DNA from: Haemonchus contortus
Lineage: Eukaryota; Nematoda; Chromadorea; Rhabditida; Trichostrongylidae
Direction: 5' to 3'
Length of the DNA stretch: 64,000 nt
Assembly (NCBI GenBank): GCA_000469685.2
Contig: LS997563.1
Location: 617,369 to 681,368, forward strand
Part shown: piece after piece, positions 1 through 12,400 of the stretch
How positions within the stretch are numbered: the first letter of the stretch is position 1
Layout: each line of letters starts with the position of its first letter
The notes under the pieces: generated by a model
The model's database searches: none
Told to the model about the DNA's origin: nothing
Seen by the model: the letters and a program-made list of their open reading frames with translations, nothing else
Position numbers and translations under genes: made by a program

Positions 1-558
1 GTATGTATGTAATGTATGTATGTAATGTATGTATGTAATGTATGTATGTAATGTATGTATGTAATGTATGTATGTAATGTATGTATGTAATGTATGTATG
101 TAATGTATGTATGTAATGTATGTATGTAATGTATGTATGTAATGTATGTATGTAATGTATGTATGTAATGTATGTATGTAATGTATGTATGTAATGTATG
201 TGTAATGTATGTATGTAATGTATGTATGTAATGTATGTATGTAATGTATGTATGTAATGTATGTATGTAATGTATGTATGTAATGTATGTATGTAATGTA
301 TGTATGTAATGTATGTATGTAATGTATGTATGTAATGTATGTATGTAATGTATGTATGTATGTATGTATGTAATGTATGTATGTAATGTATGTATGTAAT
401 GTATGTATGTAATGTATGTATGTAATGTATGTATGTAATGTATGTATGTAATGTATGTATGTAATGTATGTATGTAATGTATGTATGTAATGTATGTATG
501 TAATGTATGTATGTAATGTATGTATGTATGTATGTATGTATGTATGTATGTATGTATG
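1..558. repeat. 13-bp minisatellite (GTATGTATGTAAT)n
   Basis: About 40 nearly perfect copies of a 13-bp unit made of GTAT/TATG steps plus AAT, ending in pure (GTAT)n at 524-558. One unit has lost a TATG step near 199 and one has expanded near 357. It may extend 5' of the window. Confidence 0.97.
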
Positions 559-3368
559 AGAGCAGGAGAAGGGCTCTCCGGGAAAACGATTTATCATGTT
601 CGAAGACGAATCAGTCTGGGAGCAACGGGATTTTGGGGAAAAACTGATCTGTCTGCCCTTAAGTAGGTAGCTAATACCCTATCGTACAGAATATGAGAGG
701 ATTCACAGGTGAACCTCTAATATGGTTCGCGCAACGACCCTTTGAAGACGGCGGCGGAAATTAATGCACTCACCTAATATATAGGAAGAAGCGGTAATAA
801 AGAGCTTTTCAGCCACACTTTTTGATATTATACAAGTCACTCATTGCGAGAAAGAAAAGTCCGGGAAAAGCGATCACATTAACCTCTGCGGTCGCCTGAA
901 GACAACACCGACGATGGGCCATAACTTTGCAATAGAAACCTAGTACGTCTGTGGGTATGTAGAGGTTCCGAAGTGGAACGTAGCCTTCTTTGTAGTTTGG
1001 CCCGGGAGCCCGATTTCACAACATGGTAGAAGAGTCCATGGCCTTCTATATTTCGATTGTCAGAAGAGGCCGCACTTCCTACACAAAAACACGTTTTCTA
1101 TCATTACGACAGAGCGCCATCTACGAAAACTAAGTGAAAGTGCGAGAGGCCATGAGCCTCTCGCACTTTCCCTTATTTTTCCATTGGTCCATTATCGACA
1201 ACATTCGATGTCTTATGTGGTTGTAGCTATCAGTGCAGAGCAAGTGGACCGATCTGTCTACCTATGGAAATTAGCGGATAAGTTGGAAGAATAAGTTATC
1301 ATAAAATTAATCTCATTGCACGATAGTTACTTCCACTGGATGCCGCTTCAAGTCAATGAATGCCCATAGAGGACACTTCAAAGTATGTCGTAGGTGGATT
1401 CAGTGTTCACACAACTTGTTTTGAATGTTTCTTCCCCAATGCCAATTGACTTGTACCATCGCTTTGAAAGTGCAGACACCATTACTAGAATGTGTGGACC
1501 TTATCCCTCTCAAAGAGGGCTTTGGTCAGATTAGCCATTCGACCGCCTTCTACCATAATTGCAGGGTGTTGTAAATTTCGGACACCATCTTGACTGTTCG
1601 GGGTAGAGAGGCATATCTATCCGGGCAGTATAGGTGAAAAAGGTTCTATTGGATTACTATTCCCCGGAACCGTGAATTGTGAGGGAGCTTTGTCGATGCC
1701 GAACTTAAGCCCGGAATCGCTTTGCAAGCGTTAGGATTCATTTCATGGAAAAGCGAAATGAGCGCATGTACCGAGGAATCGGACCTAGGCGTCATGCCTA
1801 CAAGCGTACCAACCTACCAGCTGCACCACCAGTTACGGGACCAATACCTCCCTGTGTTATACCACAGAACCAAAAGGATCACGGGGCTGAGCACAGCTAG
1901 GGCTGTGCCCGGCACTGGTCCCATAACTTTGTTCCCAGAATCATTTAGCAGATTTGGAATACAGATTAAGTGGGGAATAAGCTAAGCTTCAAAAGCACAT
2001 GACTAAAGGCACAGTTCACGATAATTTTTGGTAACCCAGATTATGACGAAAAATGGAAGATGGAAAATAGTGCGATGGAAGCGAAGGAACTGCGTGGATT
2101 GTGTTTCCGAAGTGAGACAAGGATTCGAAAAATCGTTAAAAAGGGGGCTGATCGAGAATGAGATCAGAAGAATGAAGAAGAATGGGGCGTCTGGAATGCG
2201 CCATTGCTTACCCCTAGTTACAGCAAAAATAACTCACCTTTTTCAGCCTGATAGGGAGGGAAATTGAAAAGGGATCGCGGCAGCAAAAAGAATAACAGAG
2301 GAAAAAAGAATGGGAGAAAAACATTGCCTCATCACTCAGCATTCAGCTGATTGCGTGTGGGTCCTAGAACGAATAATCGCAATCTGTATTGCCTCGACAC
2401 TCGTCTAACGTGACATCGATCGAGAGGCGGGAAAGCGACTCAAGACAGCAACAGGGGAACCGTGCCTTTAAGCTGGATTCCGTTCTCGAAGAGTCAAGCG
2501 TGCGCGACTATAGCGTAACACCTGAAAAAAACCCAGTGTCGAGCTTAAATTGAACAGAAGAGTTGGGGAAAAGCGAGCGGTGTCTAGTTACGGAAGCAAG
2601 GATTTTTATGGTAGGCTAGTGAGCACCAAATTGGGAGGTGCTGAGACCAGAGATTTGTGTTACCCTTCAAGATGTTCGTGAGCCCAGGAAAAGGTAAGTA
2701 GAAGCTAGCACAGAAACAGGTCAACGTATCATGGGTATAGAGACAAGGGTCCAAGTGGACCGATCTTGGATCGAAAATCCCCATTCATGTTCGAAAACGT
2801 TTTGGAAAGTTGTAAAAATGGGCACAGAGTCAGCTAAGGAGTAGGGATTAAGCATTTTTAGGAACGAAACAAACACCACAGTTACCGCAGCGTGCGCGAA
2901 ATGGGCGCTTTCCATGCAAAAATTGCAATGCGCTTCTAACGGGAAAATGGGGCGGTCTGATATGATAGAACGGTCTTCGAACATTGTTTCTGACCGGTTC
3001 TTCATGCCAAGAACGAACTGGGGAAAAAGGCATAAGCAGGGTATTTCAAAAGTGGTACAGAATGGAGTGGAACCAGAGTTGTCGGGCAATCCGACTGGTA
3101 AACTTGAGGAAAAAAGGGAAGGGGTGACAAATTCAAATTGTCTTCGTTCGGTTTGGTTGTGCCTTAGTCGTGGAACAACGAACTGCACCTACCCTTGATG
3201 CATATTTTATAGTGTGCTTACTGCTGCTTACCAATGCCTTTCTTTCTTTTTATCTCAATGATTTCCCTTTGAACTCTTTTCTTAATGAGTGTTCTTGTTT
3301 TTTTTCTTTTTTATTCCATACAAGATGTCCTATGCCGTAAATGAGGAACCAATAAAAGACCCATCTAG
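559..3368. other. Unassigned single-copy-looking DNA upstream of the first EFR3 exon seen
   Basis: I find no recognisable gene. Open frames here (up to 155 codons on the - strand at 2721-3188) lack any family resemblance and overlap on both strands. The stretch should hold an EFR3 intron; no exon for the missing N-terminus was recognised. It contains one perfect hairpin (1136-1170). Confidence 0.5.
1136..1170. repeat. Perfect 15-bp hairpin
   Basis: GAAAGTGCGAGAGGC, loop CATGA, then its exact complement GCCTCTCGCACTTTC. Arms are shorter than a usual miRNA precursor. No associated gene was recognised. Confidence 0.85.
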
Positions 3369-3494
3369 ATTGCTGTCGAAGCCATGGATCAGCTGCTTCA
3401 GTCCTGCCACAGCTCCCCCAGTCTACCGCAATTTAGCGAGAATCATTTGAAGATGGTTCAGAAATTGTTGGAGTCAAACAATCCGAGGATGGAG
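3369..3494 (+). CDS. efr-3: EFR3 exon a
   Basis: 42 codons, phase 0 to 0, acceptor ...catctag at 3368 and donor GT at 3495. It encodes IAVEAMDQLLQ...ENHLKMVQKLLESNNPRME, the helical segment just before the SFVKFANIEE block of EFR3. An in-frame TAG directly upstream forces the acceptor at 3368. It is not the first coding exon of the family; the preceding part is missing from the window. Confidence 0.93.
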
Positions 3495-6400
3495 GTTCTT
3501 TATATCGAATGCATTCTTCTTTTCTCTTTTCTCAGATGATTTCCGCTTCTTTGCTGTTGTTCTCCTCTCGTTAAAACTCATGCAGTAGGCGGCGAGGCTA
3601 TTATTTTTTGTGGGCAATAGGGTATAGCAAGAAGTTAGGGTTCGCATATAATCATAATTTCATTTCTGGTTTCATGCCGTGAGGTTTTTGAAATCCTAAG
3701 TGGGTCTCATTTCAGGGTTCGAATCATCCCTTCTCAGAGAAACCGGTTGTGATCTGTTTCTCTCGGTTTCTGCTACTTGATTCCCTCAAGTTAAGCACTA
3801 AACCTTCTTGATCATGATGCTAGGTTAAAATGATGGAGCGCAACACCTAACAGACTTCTTTTTTTCGTGTAAAATTCGGCGGTCTTAACAGTAGCAACCT
3901 CCGTAGTCTCTGTCGGCCCCTACAGAAATTTTGCAGGTCGATAAGTCAAGCTGAAACTTACACATCCCTCTCATATTCAACACATTCATAATGTCTGTTT
4001 TCATTGTTCTTCTTTGTAAATGAATTAAGCCTCTGTAGATTCCACGTTTGCTGCTTAGCCTTCATCGTAAGAGAGCTGGCTTTTCATGCAATGTTTTTTT
4101 ACTCTTCCTAATCGTCTGTTAAAAGTTCAATTTTCGTTCGTTTTTAGACGAATTTAATTTTTTTGATGTCAAAAGTTCATAATTTGCTGCGCGGGACAGA
4201 TGGTCATTCATATGAGTCGCCTTGCCATTGAGCGCCTTCGAGCGCGTTTGTATTAAACTAGAACGCTCGAAAAGGCCTTAAATGAAGCAGAAGTCATCAA
4301 CTTGAGGAAGATCTGTTGACGACTGAGAACAGTATGGATACAAGATTTTTTCATGGTGAAAGATGCCTTATAGTCAGCATTTCCAGCAACTAGCTACTGA
4401 CTCATTCGTTACGTTCTCGAATATAGAAGAAAGTAGTCCGTCGTACCATCGTCAATATGATTTCTTCATCTCAAAGTTCTCCCAAATGTGTCATGCTACA
4501 TATGGCGAAGATTCGCGAAAGATCCGTAGTGCAGGATTAAAGGGGCTCCGAGGTATGGTATTTTAGGTTTATCTTGATTTTTTTCTAGTTTTGTTTCAAT
4601 TGCCCCTCGTAGTTTTCTGTTCATACTTTTCAAAGCTAATCTGTCTCAGCAAAAAAGGGGACTCTAGTTTGTGCTCTACCACTTTTAATGGCTTTAATGA
4701 AGGCCCATGATTTTTTTTTTGTGGTTTTCCTGCGAGTCTTAAGATTGTTGCTGACAAGGGAAGTAAGAAACTGTTAGGAAAAATGGGAAAATTGGCGGAG
4801 AAAGACGTTACACCTTTCATCGGACGAAATCGCTCTTCAACATGATACGAGATTTTATGCCCAGAATAGTGTTATCTTATTTGTTGAAGTTATTTTGCCT
4901 CCTTGCGAAATAACGTGAACACCATTTATTAGGTTGAAAGATGATTTCTGCAACACTTTGGTCATGCTCCTCCACGAAAAAACCAAAGACCTCTTCAAAT
5001 GTGAAATTAATAAATGTAAATCTCAACAAAAAATATTAAATTACAAAATTACAAAATAATTACCAGTAAAATTGACGAACATTTAATTCAAAAACTTGTG
5101 CAAAGCGTTGCACTTATCTTCCAACCCAATAGCACTGGAAGGTACTGAAGAGCTTTCCTTCATAAACTTCGTTGTCGAGTGAGGAAGCCGAATAGGTGAA
5201 GGATAATTACAGCGATTTTCCCTGTTCACGTGATGACAGTACCCACGTATCGGATCATCACATCGCGAAAGGAACCTCGAATTCTATGAGCTTCAATTTT
5301 TGCAGATAGAAGAGTCTACAGTCTTCTAACGTTTGGGTGTTCAAACGAGCAACACTGCCTCGTGTTTTGAAAACAAGTTTATTTCATCAAGACCGGATAT
5401 CACCTATGGAAGACGAGCAAAATGAGGGAAACCATGAGCTTTCAAAGCAGTTTTTTTTATCAAATGTGGTGACTTATGTGCTTGCGACTATTGGGTCCAG
5501 CAAAGGCAGGCAGAACAATTTGTCGGCCTTCGGAGATGCGAAGAAGTTGAAAGAAAAAGTATTTACCTGGATTTTATATGAAAATCTTTTTGCATGTCAG
5601 ATTTCTACTGAATGGCGCTCGAAGTCAGCCATTTAGGTTCCATATAGGACAATTTTCGGAGCTTCGTCCTCAAAGGGGTGGATATGCACAGGGGTGGCGG
5701 TGCCGTGGAGAAAATTCCTTAATTTGGTTTCTCATGGTTTCTTAACAATTCCTCGTAATCGTAGTTCAGTTCAACGAAAGTGCGGAAGGGAGAATAAAAG
5801 AGACAAGTAACGCCTCATAGGTGCTGGACATGGAGTTATCCCCATTACTTACCACCTTGAAATTATCTTCACTACTTGCTAGGTGTTGATAACTTGCTTC
5901 TTTCTGTCCCAAAATTCGGTATTGCATGAAGAAGCACCTGAAGAAGTCGGGTCAAATTTGGGATGGGTGGGCCTCGGGGAAGACCAACGGGGTGCACATG
6001 ACCTCAGGGAAACCCCGTTTTTAGGGAGCGGAATAGGCTTCTGAGTGCAATAGACAACGTATCATTTTGTTCTGGAAAGCCCAGACACCGAGAATGATGA
6101 GCACTGAAGATTGAATTGGATCAACAGTTCAGATGAGGGAGAGTCAACTCTAGCGAGCGGAACGCTCTTGAAATTTCGTGTTAGCTCATAAAACTTCACA
6201 GCAGATAGCCACGTACTTGGTAGGTGCCGCTCAGATCAACAATTCATCTTTGGTCGATGCGATCTTTGTTCTCACATTAGAGTGCAGAGCCCAAGTGGTG
6301 GTCGAAAGAAGCGCTCACTCGAATAAACATGTTAGAAGCTAATAAAAATAAACGTGATAGCAGAAACCGTGATGGAAGTTCTATTGGACAAAAGGTCCAC

Positions 6401-9400
6401 TATGCGAAAATTTCAGCAGCGGCGCAGAGCGAACGCAGATTTTCGGCTGGAGAGACGAGAGCACTGTCACTGCTCCACTTTGGCGCTTGATGCCAGTGCT
6501 GCAACTGCAGCACTTCTACTGACACTATCCCCTCAGTGTGGACGAGCAGACTATTAGCCCCGTATCCTTTTTTTTTTAGGAAAACCACTCAATAGATTTA
6601 GTTTCTATATCCGTAGACAGCATTCCTAAATTACTTAAGTTTCTATTCAAATTCCAGAGGAATTTGGAGCCACATATCGGTAAGTTGCCCGGCTAATGAA
6701 TAGGAAGCGATAGGGTTGTCTCTTATCTGACAACTGAAGCTTATTGAAAGTTTTGACGGAATAAACGCCGTCTTCGAAATTTTGCTACTCAAAAAGCTAT
6801 TAGATGCCTTGTTTTTTAGTGCAAGCTTTTTTTGTTACCGCAATAGTTTCTAGCTGTGAGGCTGTTATGGATTGATAATTAAGGAGTGGTATGGAAATCA
6901 GTGACAGACGATTTGCATCCGAATATCTGGGAAAAACAGCATATGGACAAAATTGTGCCGTCAATTCTGTTCAATCTCCAAGAGACAGGTACAAACCTTA
7001 AGAAAGCAGTCTTTTCCGCAATCTAGCGTGAGAGAAATTTCATTAGAAAAGGTATCGCTTATTGTAGACCAGTTGGATGAATCCAGCAAGTCGTCAACAC
7101 TATTTACCTCTTTTAATGATGATCCATATCGTGAGGAAAGTCCCCGAGCGTTGTCGGATCGATGTTTACGTGAACTTATGGGAAAGGTATTACAAAATAT
7201 TAGTTGGCTAGTTCAACTTCTTCTACTTTGCAGTCAATAATTCACTCGAATGCTTCTATTCATGAACTTCTGCCTTTCCGTACGGAAAAAGCCTGGCCCT
7301 TCCTGCGAAGAAGGTTTATAATTTATGAGGACAAGCTAGTTTCTATAAGTAAACTTATCGCTTTCTTTTAAGTGTGTAGAAGTTATACGACACATCGAGC
7401 ACTCGAGTGCTGGTAAAGGCACAGTTCAAAATGAAAATGGTTTCCTATACTTCCTCATAGTTCGAGCCTCAGCCTTATACCATACCTGCCATACCATAAG
7501 CTCGGAAACGTCCTGAATATAGCACAATAAGGGGCCAGAGATTGTGTCGTGTGAATGCCACACCCAAGTGGACGAGTTCCATCGGCGTTGTAGAGGCTGC
7601 ACTAGGAGAACCAATGTAGGAAGTTCAAATAACTCGTCATAACCCATAGCGATAAAGAACGCAATTCTGAACAGCTTCGGCTCGATGCAGTCAGCTTTTT
7701 GCGCAACAACTAAAATCTCGTCCAAACGCGTCATTTCCATCACGGTATCTCGTACAACATCTACTTTCACGACTTTTGGGATGACTCATTTTCCGCGGGA
7801 TCGGCGAATTTTCTCGCTTCCTTCACCTCCGATACACTATTCCCAACCAATACTTCCGTCTCAGAATTACTCAAGACATTGTACAAGACCCGTTGATGTT
7901 TTACCTGGGTGAAAACTCAAGTTTTGCAGGCGTCCTTTGGTTCACTCCGTGCAGTGATGGAACCAGTACTTAAACATATGGATTTGCATGCCCACTGGAA
8001 ACCGCCGCCGCTGTTCGCTATTCATGTTTTTAAAGCGATTATCTACAGCATTCAGAGCCAAAACAGTTATTTTGTAATCCAGGTGAGTATCGTGCTTATT
8101 TAGAGGTGACTGACCTTGTCCCCAACTTCCCACCTTCGCTTTGCGGCATGCGGCCAATCTTTTTTAGTTGTCTCGCGGCCTCAAACTGCGATTACTGTAC
8201 TGACCCCGCCTCTTGGCCAGTCGATACGACTTCTTCGTTGACTGCCCTTTTTCATTGGTTTTGATTGTTGCTTTCTAATTCAATTTTGTTTTTATGTTTA
8301 TGAGGCCCGATTGTTCGGAATGACTGCTCTATTATTGATGCTCAAGACTGCATTGAACTTGAAGAAAGTGACCAGCAAATGTACTTCCCAACTCACAGAT
8401 TGCACGCTCCCATCTTCCATCGCTATTCTTCGATACGCGGCGGGTACAGCAAGCGCGCCGCGGTGTTCGGGGAGGAGATACCGGACCCCTTCGTTGCATG
8501 TCTTTGTCAGTGGCTTGGGTTTTTTCACAGGGCTGAATATTTACCTTTCTTCGTCATGTGTAGCTTCCTTTGAACTTTCACATTTTTGATTCCAACTTTT
8601 TTAAGGAGCTCATTAATCATCTTGACTCAATGAGTACAGCTGATGCTGTTATTCGCATCGGAATTGCTACTGTGCTGTCAAATATTGTATCAATCGCTGG
8701 AACAAGTATAGGTGAGCTCAATGATTGTTGGTCGGCTTGGCAATAAGGAGATTAAATAAATAAGGATTGAGCGAGCTGATCTTGGTCAGCCTGTATGGTA
8801 GATTATGACATTCTAATTCCTCTCGAGTCCGTATAGAGAGTTGAACATCTAGCTGTTTGTGTCGAATGTCTTGGCTAACACAAGCAAAGGCAACATGTCG
8901 GCATGTAAATCGTCAGATCACTGGCGGATATGGAAGAAGTGGTGTATAATTCAACAACAATGTCTACCACAAATTAAAATTTTCAGGTCCTCTGCTGTTG
9001 TCCATTTTCAACTCTCTTTTGAAACATCTACGAACATCTGTTGATTTCGAGCGATCTGAGAAATGCAAAGATTCCGAAGCTGAGAAAATGTACCAGGAGG
9101 CACTAATCAACGCTATGGGCGACTTTGCAAATGCATTGCCGGACTATCAAAAGGTGCATGGTTAAAGACCAGCTGCCATCTTTTTTCATAGCTCCGACTA
9201 TTTGTAAATTCTTCCTTGTTGGCTTCCACCATTCAGGTATTTTACAAAATAGAGTAAAGGTATTAATGATGATAGAATCAAGTTCAATTCTTGTGGCGAA
9301 TAACTTGCTCTGATGAACACAAACGCCACAGTAGCTCTCTTCTCCCAAACTTAGATTTTACCCAAATGTAATACATCCCTTTCTGTTTCGAAAACACGTA

Positions 9401-12400
9401 AGAGTGAAACCATGGGTGAAGTATGACTTTTTCCTCTACTCTTATGGGAATTTTCCCCGTTGAAACTTGAACTTAATTGGACAACAACTACGATTGATAA
9501 CACTTTTTTGTCTTAATGTCACTAAACCGCAAAACTCAGAGAGTTATTGGGAATCCCCTCGAGTACGTGGTAGTATTATATGTAGGAAGTATTATAATTT
9601 ATACGATATGAACTTCTAAGGTTGAAATGATGATGTTCACTGTTGGAAACATTCCAAATTTGGGCGAGAAACGCGTTAAACAGGGCGACGAATTCTTGCA
9701 GCACGTTCTCGTGAAGACACTTTTGAAGGTGAGTTGTGACTGATGTTTTCCTATTCTTTTATTTCATCCATCCGATTTGATTCTTTTTCTATTCGCTCCT
9801 CTCAAATTATAGTTTAGGGTTGGTTTTGGAATGAGTGAATTGCGTACTATGTACACATAAAGAGCTAGAGAAAGTCGGGCTTGTAAAGGTGTCCCAGTAG
9901 CATGATGTCATTAGAAATATTGACTACAATGAGAAACAATTTATGTGGAAATGAAACTTTATTACTATATAGTCACTAACCGCGTGGTATTGTGTTTGTT
10001 ATTATTAAATTGGTTTTGTATTGGTTCTATTAACACTATCCACATCTGTGCAATATTGCCCACTACCCTTACGTAACGTCTCAAATGGCGAAAAATACGA
10101 TATAGAATGTAAACCTTACTGCTGTCGTGCTAATAACTTGGTTTTGTGTGCTGAATAAGTGGACTTCTTTAGTTGGTTACTCTGTTACCAGTAAAAAAAA
10201 AAACAGGGTAAAACAGGGAACAGGGCTAACGCCAGGCTGCCCTCCTTCTTATGGTGTCGCCCGGCTTCGCCGGGCGCTCCTCCTTCCTGTAAGAAATTTG
10301 CTATGCGTAAATAACACTTTGAATTCTCCTTTTTCTTTAAAACCTATACATCCTCAGTATTAACTCCGAATTGTGAGCGATTTTACTGTAAGGAAGCGTA
10401 CCTCCATGAAATTTCCGTGCAGCTGGAATACCTCAAACGCCCTTGGGCCATGTGGGCGGGGTCCTTTTCTGCCACCTATAATAAGTGTTCGCATCTTGTC
10501 GCCTGTATTCCTACAAAATTTGAACGCTCTAGGGCCAGATAGACAGCTTTCGCGCAATCCCCGCCCCCTGTGAGCAGGGTCTGGTCCTGCTTCCTACAAT
10601 GAGTGCTCCCATCCTGTTCCCATTACCCCTACCAAATCTGAACGTTCTAGGTCCACGGGGAAAGGAGTTATGAATTTCCGCTCAAAAATTTATTTCGCAA
10701 TCATGTTTCCTGTAATCCTACCAAGTTTGAACGCCCTAGGACGAATGACAATTTTCGTGTAATCCCCGTCCCCTGTGGTGGAGTCGGTCCTGCTACTCGC
10801 TCTAACTGTCCACAACCTGCCGCATGTATCCTTCAAAATTTTAACTTTCTAAGTCCGCTGGGACAGGAGTTGTTAATTTACGCTCAAACCCCGCCCATTG
10901 TGAGCAAAGTCTGGTTTTGCTACCCTTCATGAGTGTTTTCATCTCGCCGCCGGTACTCCTTCCAACTTTGAACTTGTGGGTCCATGGGGACAGAAGACGT
11001 CCACGAAACAAAATTTGACACAGGACCAGTGGTACAATGTCATTGGTACTCAGTACGTGCCGATGCTTATGCCTATAATTAGAAGTCTCGATTCATTGTT
11101 CTTCATCTCGAAACTGTGTCACATTGATGGCTCAACTGATTGACAACCAATGTCTTGAATGGTACCCAAAAATGGATAATAACGCCTATCACAGATGTAG
11201 TTATCAGTGAAACATTTTCTCCACGAATTTTTCATTAATCGAGAATCCCAAATCATTAGCGGTCAGATGAGTTTAGTCAAAAATGATATGTTACAAAACA
11301 AAAAGGAATCGTGGTACTTAATTGTGTAAAAAGCTCACTGCGTAGCGGTCGTAGGTCAATGGCAAGAAATGAACAAAATTCTCATTCCCTTATGGAGAAA
11401 TGTCTTTGATCGGTCGCTATTACTGCATTTACCCGTCTTATTGAAGAAAGCAGTTTAAAGAGTCAGTGTTTGATCATAAATACCCTTTTGCTCTCTAAGT
11501 TCCCTTATCATTTCCTATCAGTTGTTATCAATTCCTTACACGGAGTACCTACGACCATGTAACATTCTACATTGCCGTCATTGAAAAGGTTCCACTGTTG
11601 ACACGAAGGGATTGCAATGCTTGCTCGCTTGTCATTATCTGTCCTTATCACTGTTTAACTTCGGTCCTTTCACATCCTGCACTATCTACTAGAATGCTCC
11701 GTTGTTAATATGAAAGACGTTGGCTCTCGCCTCCTATTCTATTTCTATAAGTCTCTAACAGTTGTTATAAGTCTCTATCAATAAAAATCTACGGTCCCTT
11801 TTTGATCACACCCCTTACCGAAGTGCCGAAGCTCTGCCGGGAACACGAAGTAAGTAACTAGGTTCCTGTGGCTCTCGCTTTTCGAGGCTCTTTATAACTC
11901 CTTTCAATTGTTTTCACCGCTTATCACCTACCATCAGTGTTCCTATCCTGCTTTCTGTACTCCTACCAGGTTTCAACGCAATAGGTCCACGTAAACAGGA
12001 GTTATGAATTTGCGACCTAAAATTTCAGTCCTGCACGCCTCGCCCTCTGTGGGCGGAGTTCGGTCCTAGCACCTGCCATAGGTGTATCCATGCCGTCTCC
12101 TACCAAGTTTGAACTTTTGGGTCCACTGGAACAGGAGTTATGAATTTCCGTTCGGACACACACACCGACAGACATACACACGCACACACACAAACACACC
12201 GACACACCAACAGACACACTTAGCGAATTATATAAAGTAGGAAATAGGATGTCCGGAGTTTTTGAAAAAATTTTGCCTCTCAATTGGAAAGCATGATGTT
12301 CGCGAAAAGAAGGACCATAGATTCGATAGCAGGGAAGAAGCATAGCATTGTTGAATCAATACTAATAGCTGATCGATATTTGATGTGGTCGTTCGAAGTA

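Noticed and set aside
1..558. CRISPR-like array
   Set aside because: Continuous 13-bp tandem repeat without spacers in a eukaryotic sequence.
2721..3188. 155-codon minus-strand open frame
   Set aside because: No recognisable domain, overlaps frames on the other strand, no splice or codon signal seen.
2914..3198. Frame starting MQKL, as a candidate for the missing N-terminal EFR3 exon
   Set aside because: Only the first few residues resemble the family's NMQKLTFYA; the rest does not, and no splice phase fits exon a.
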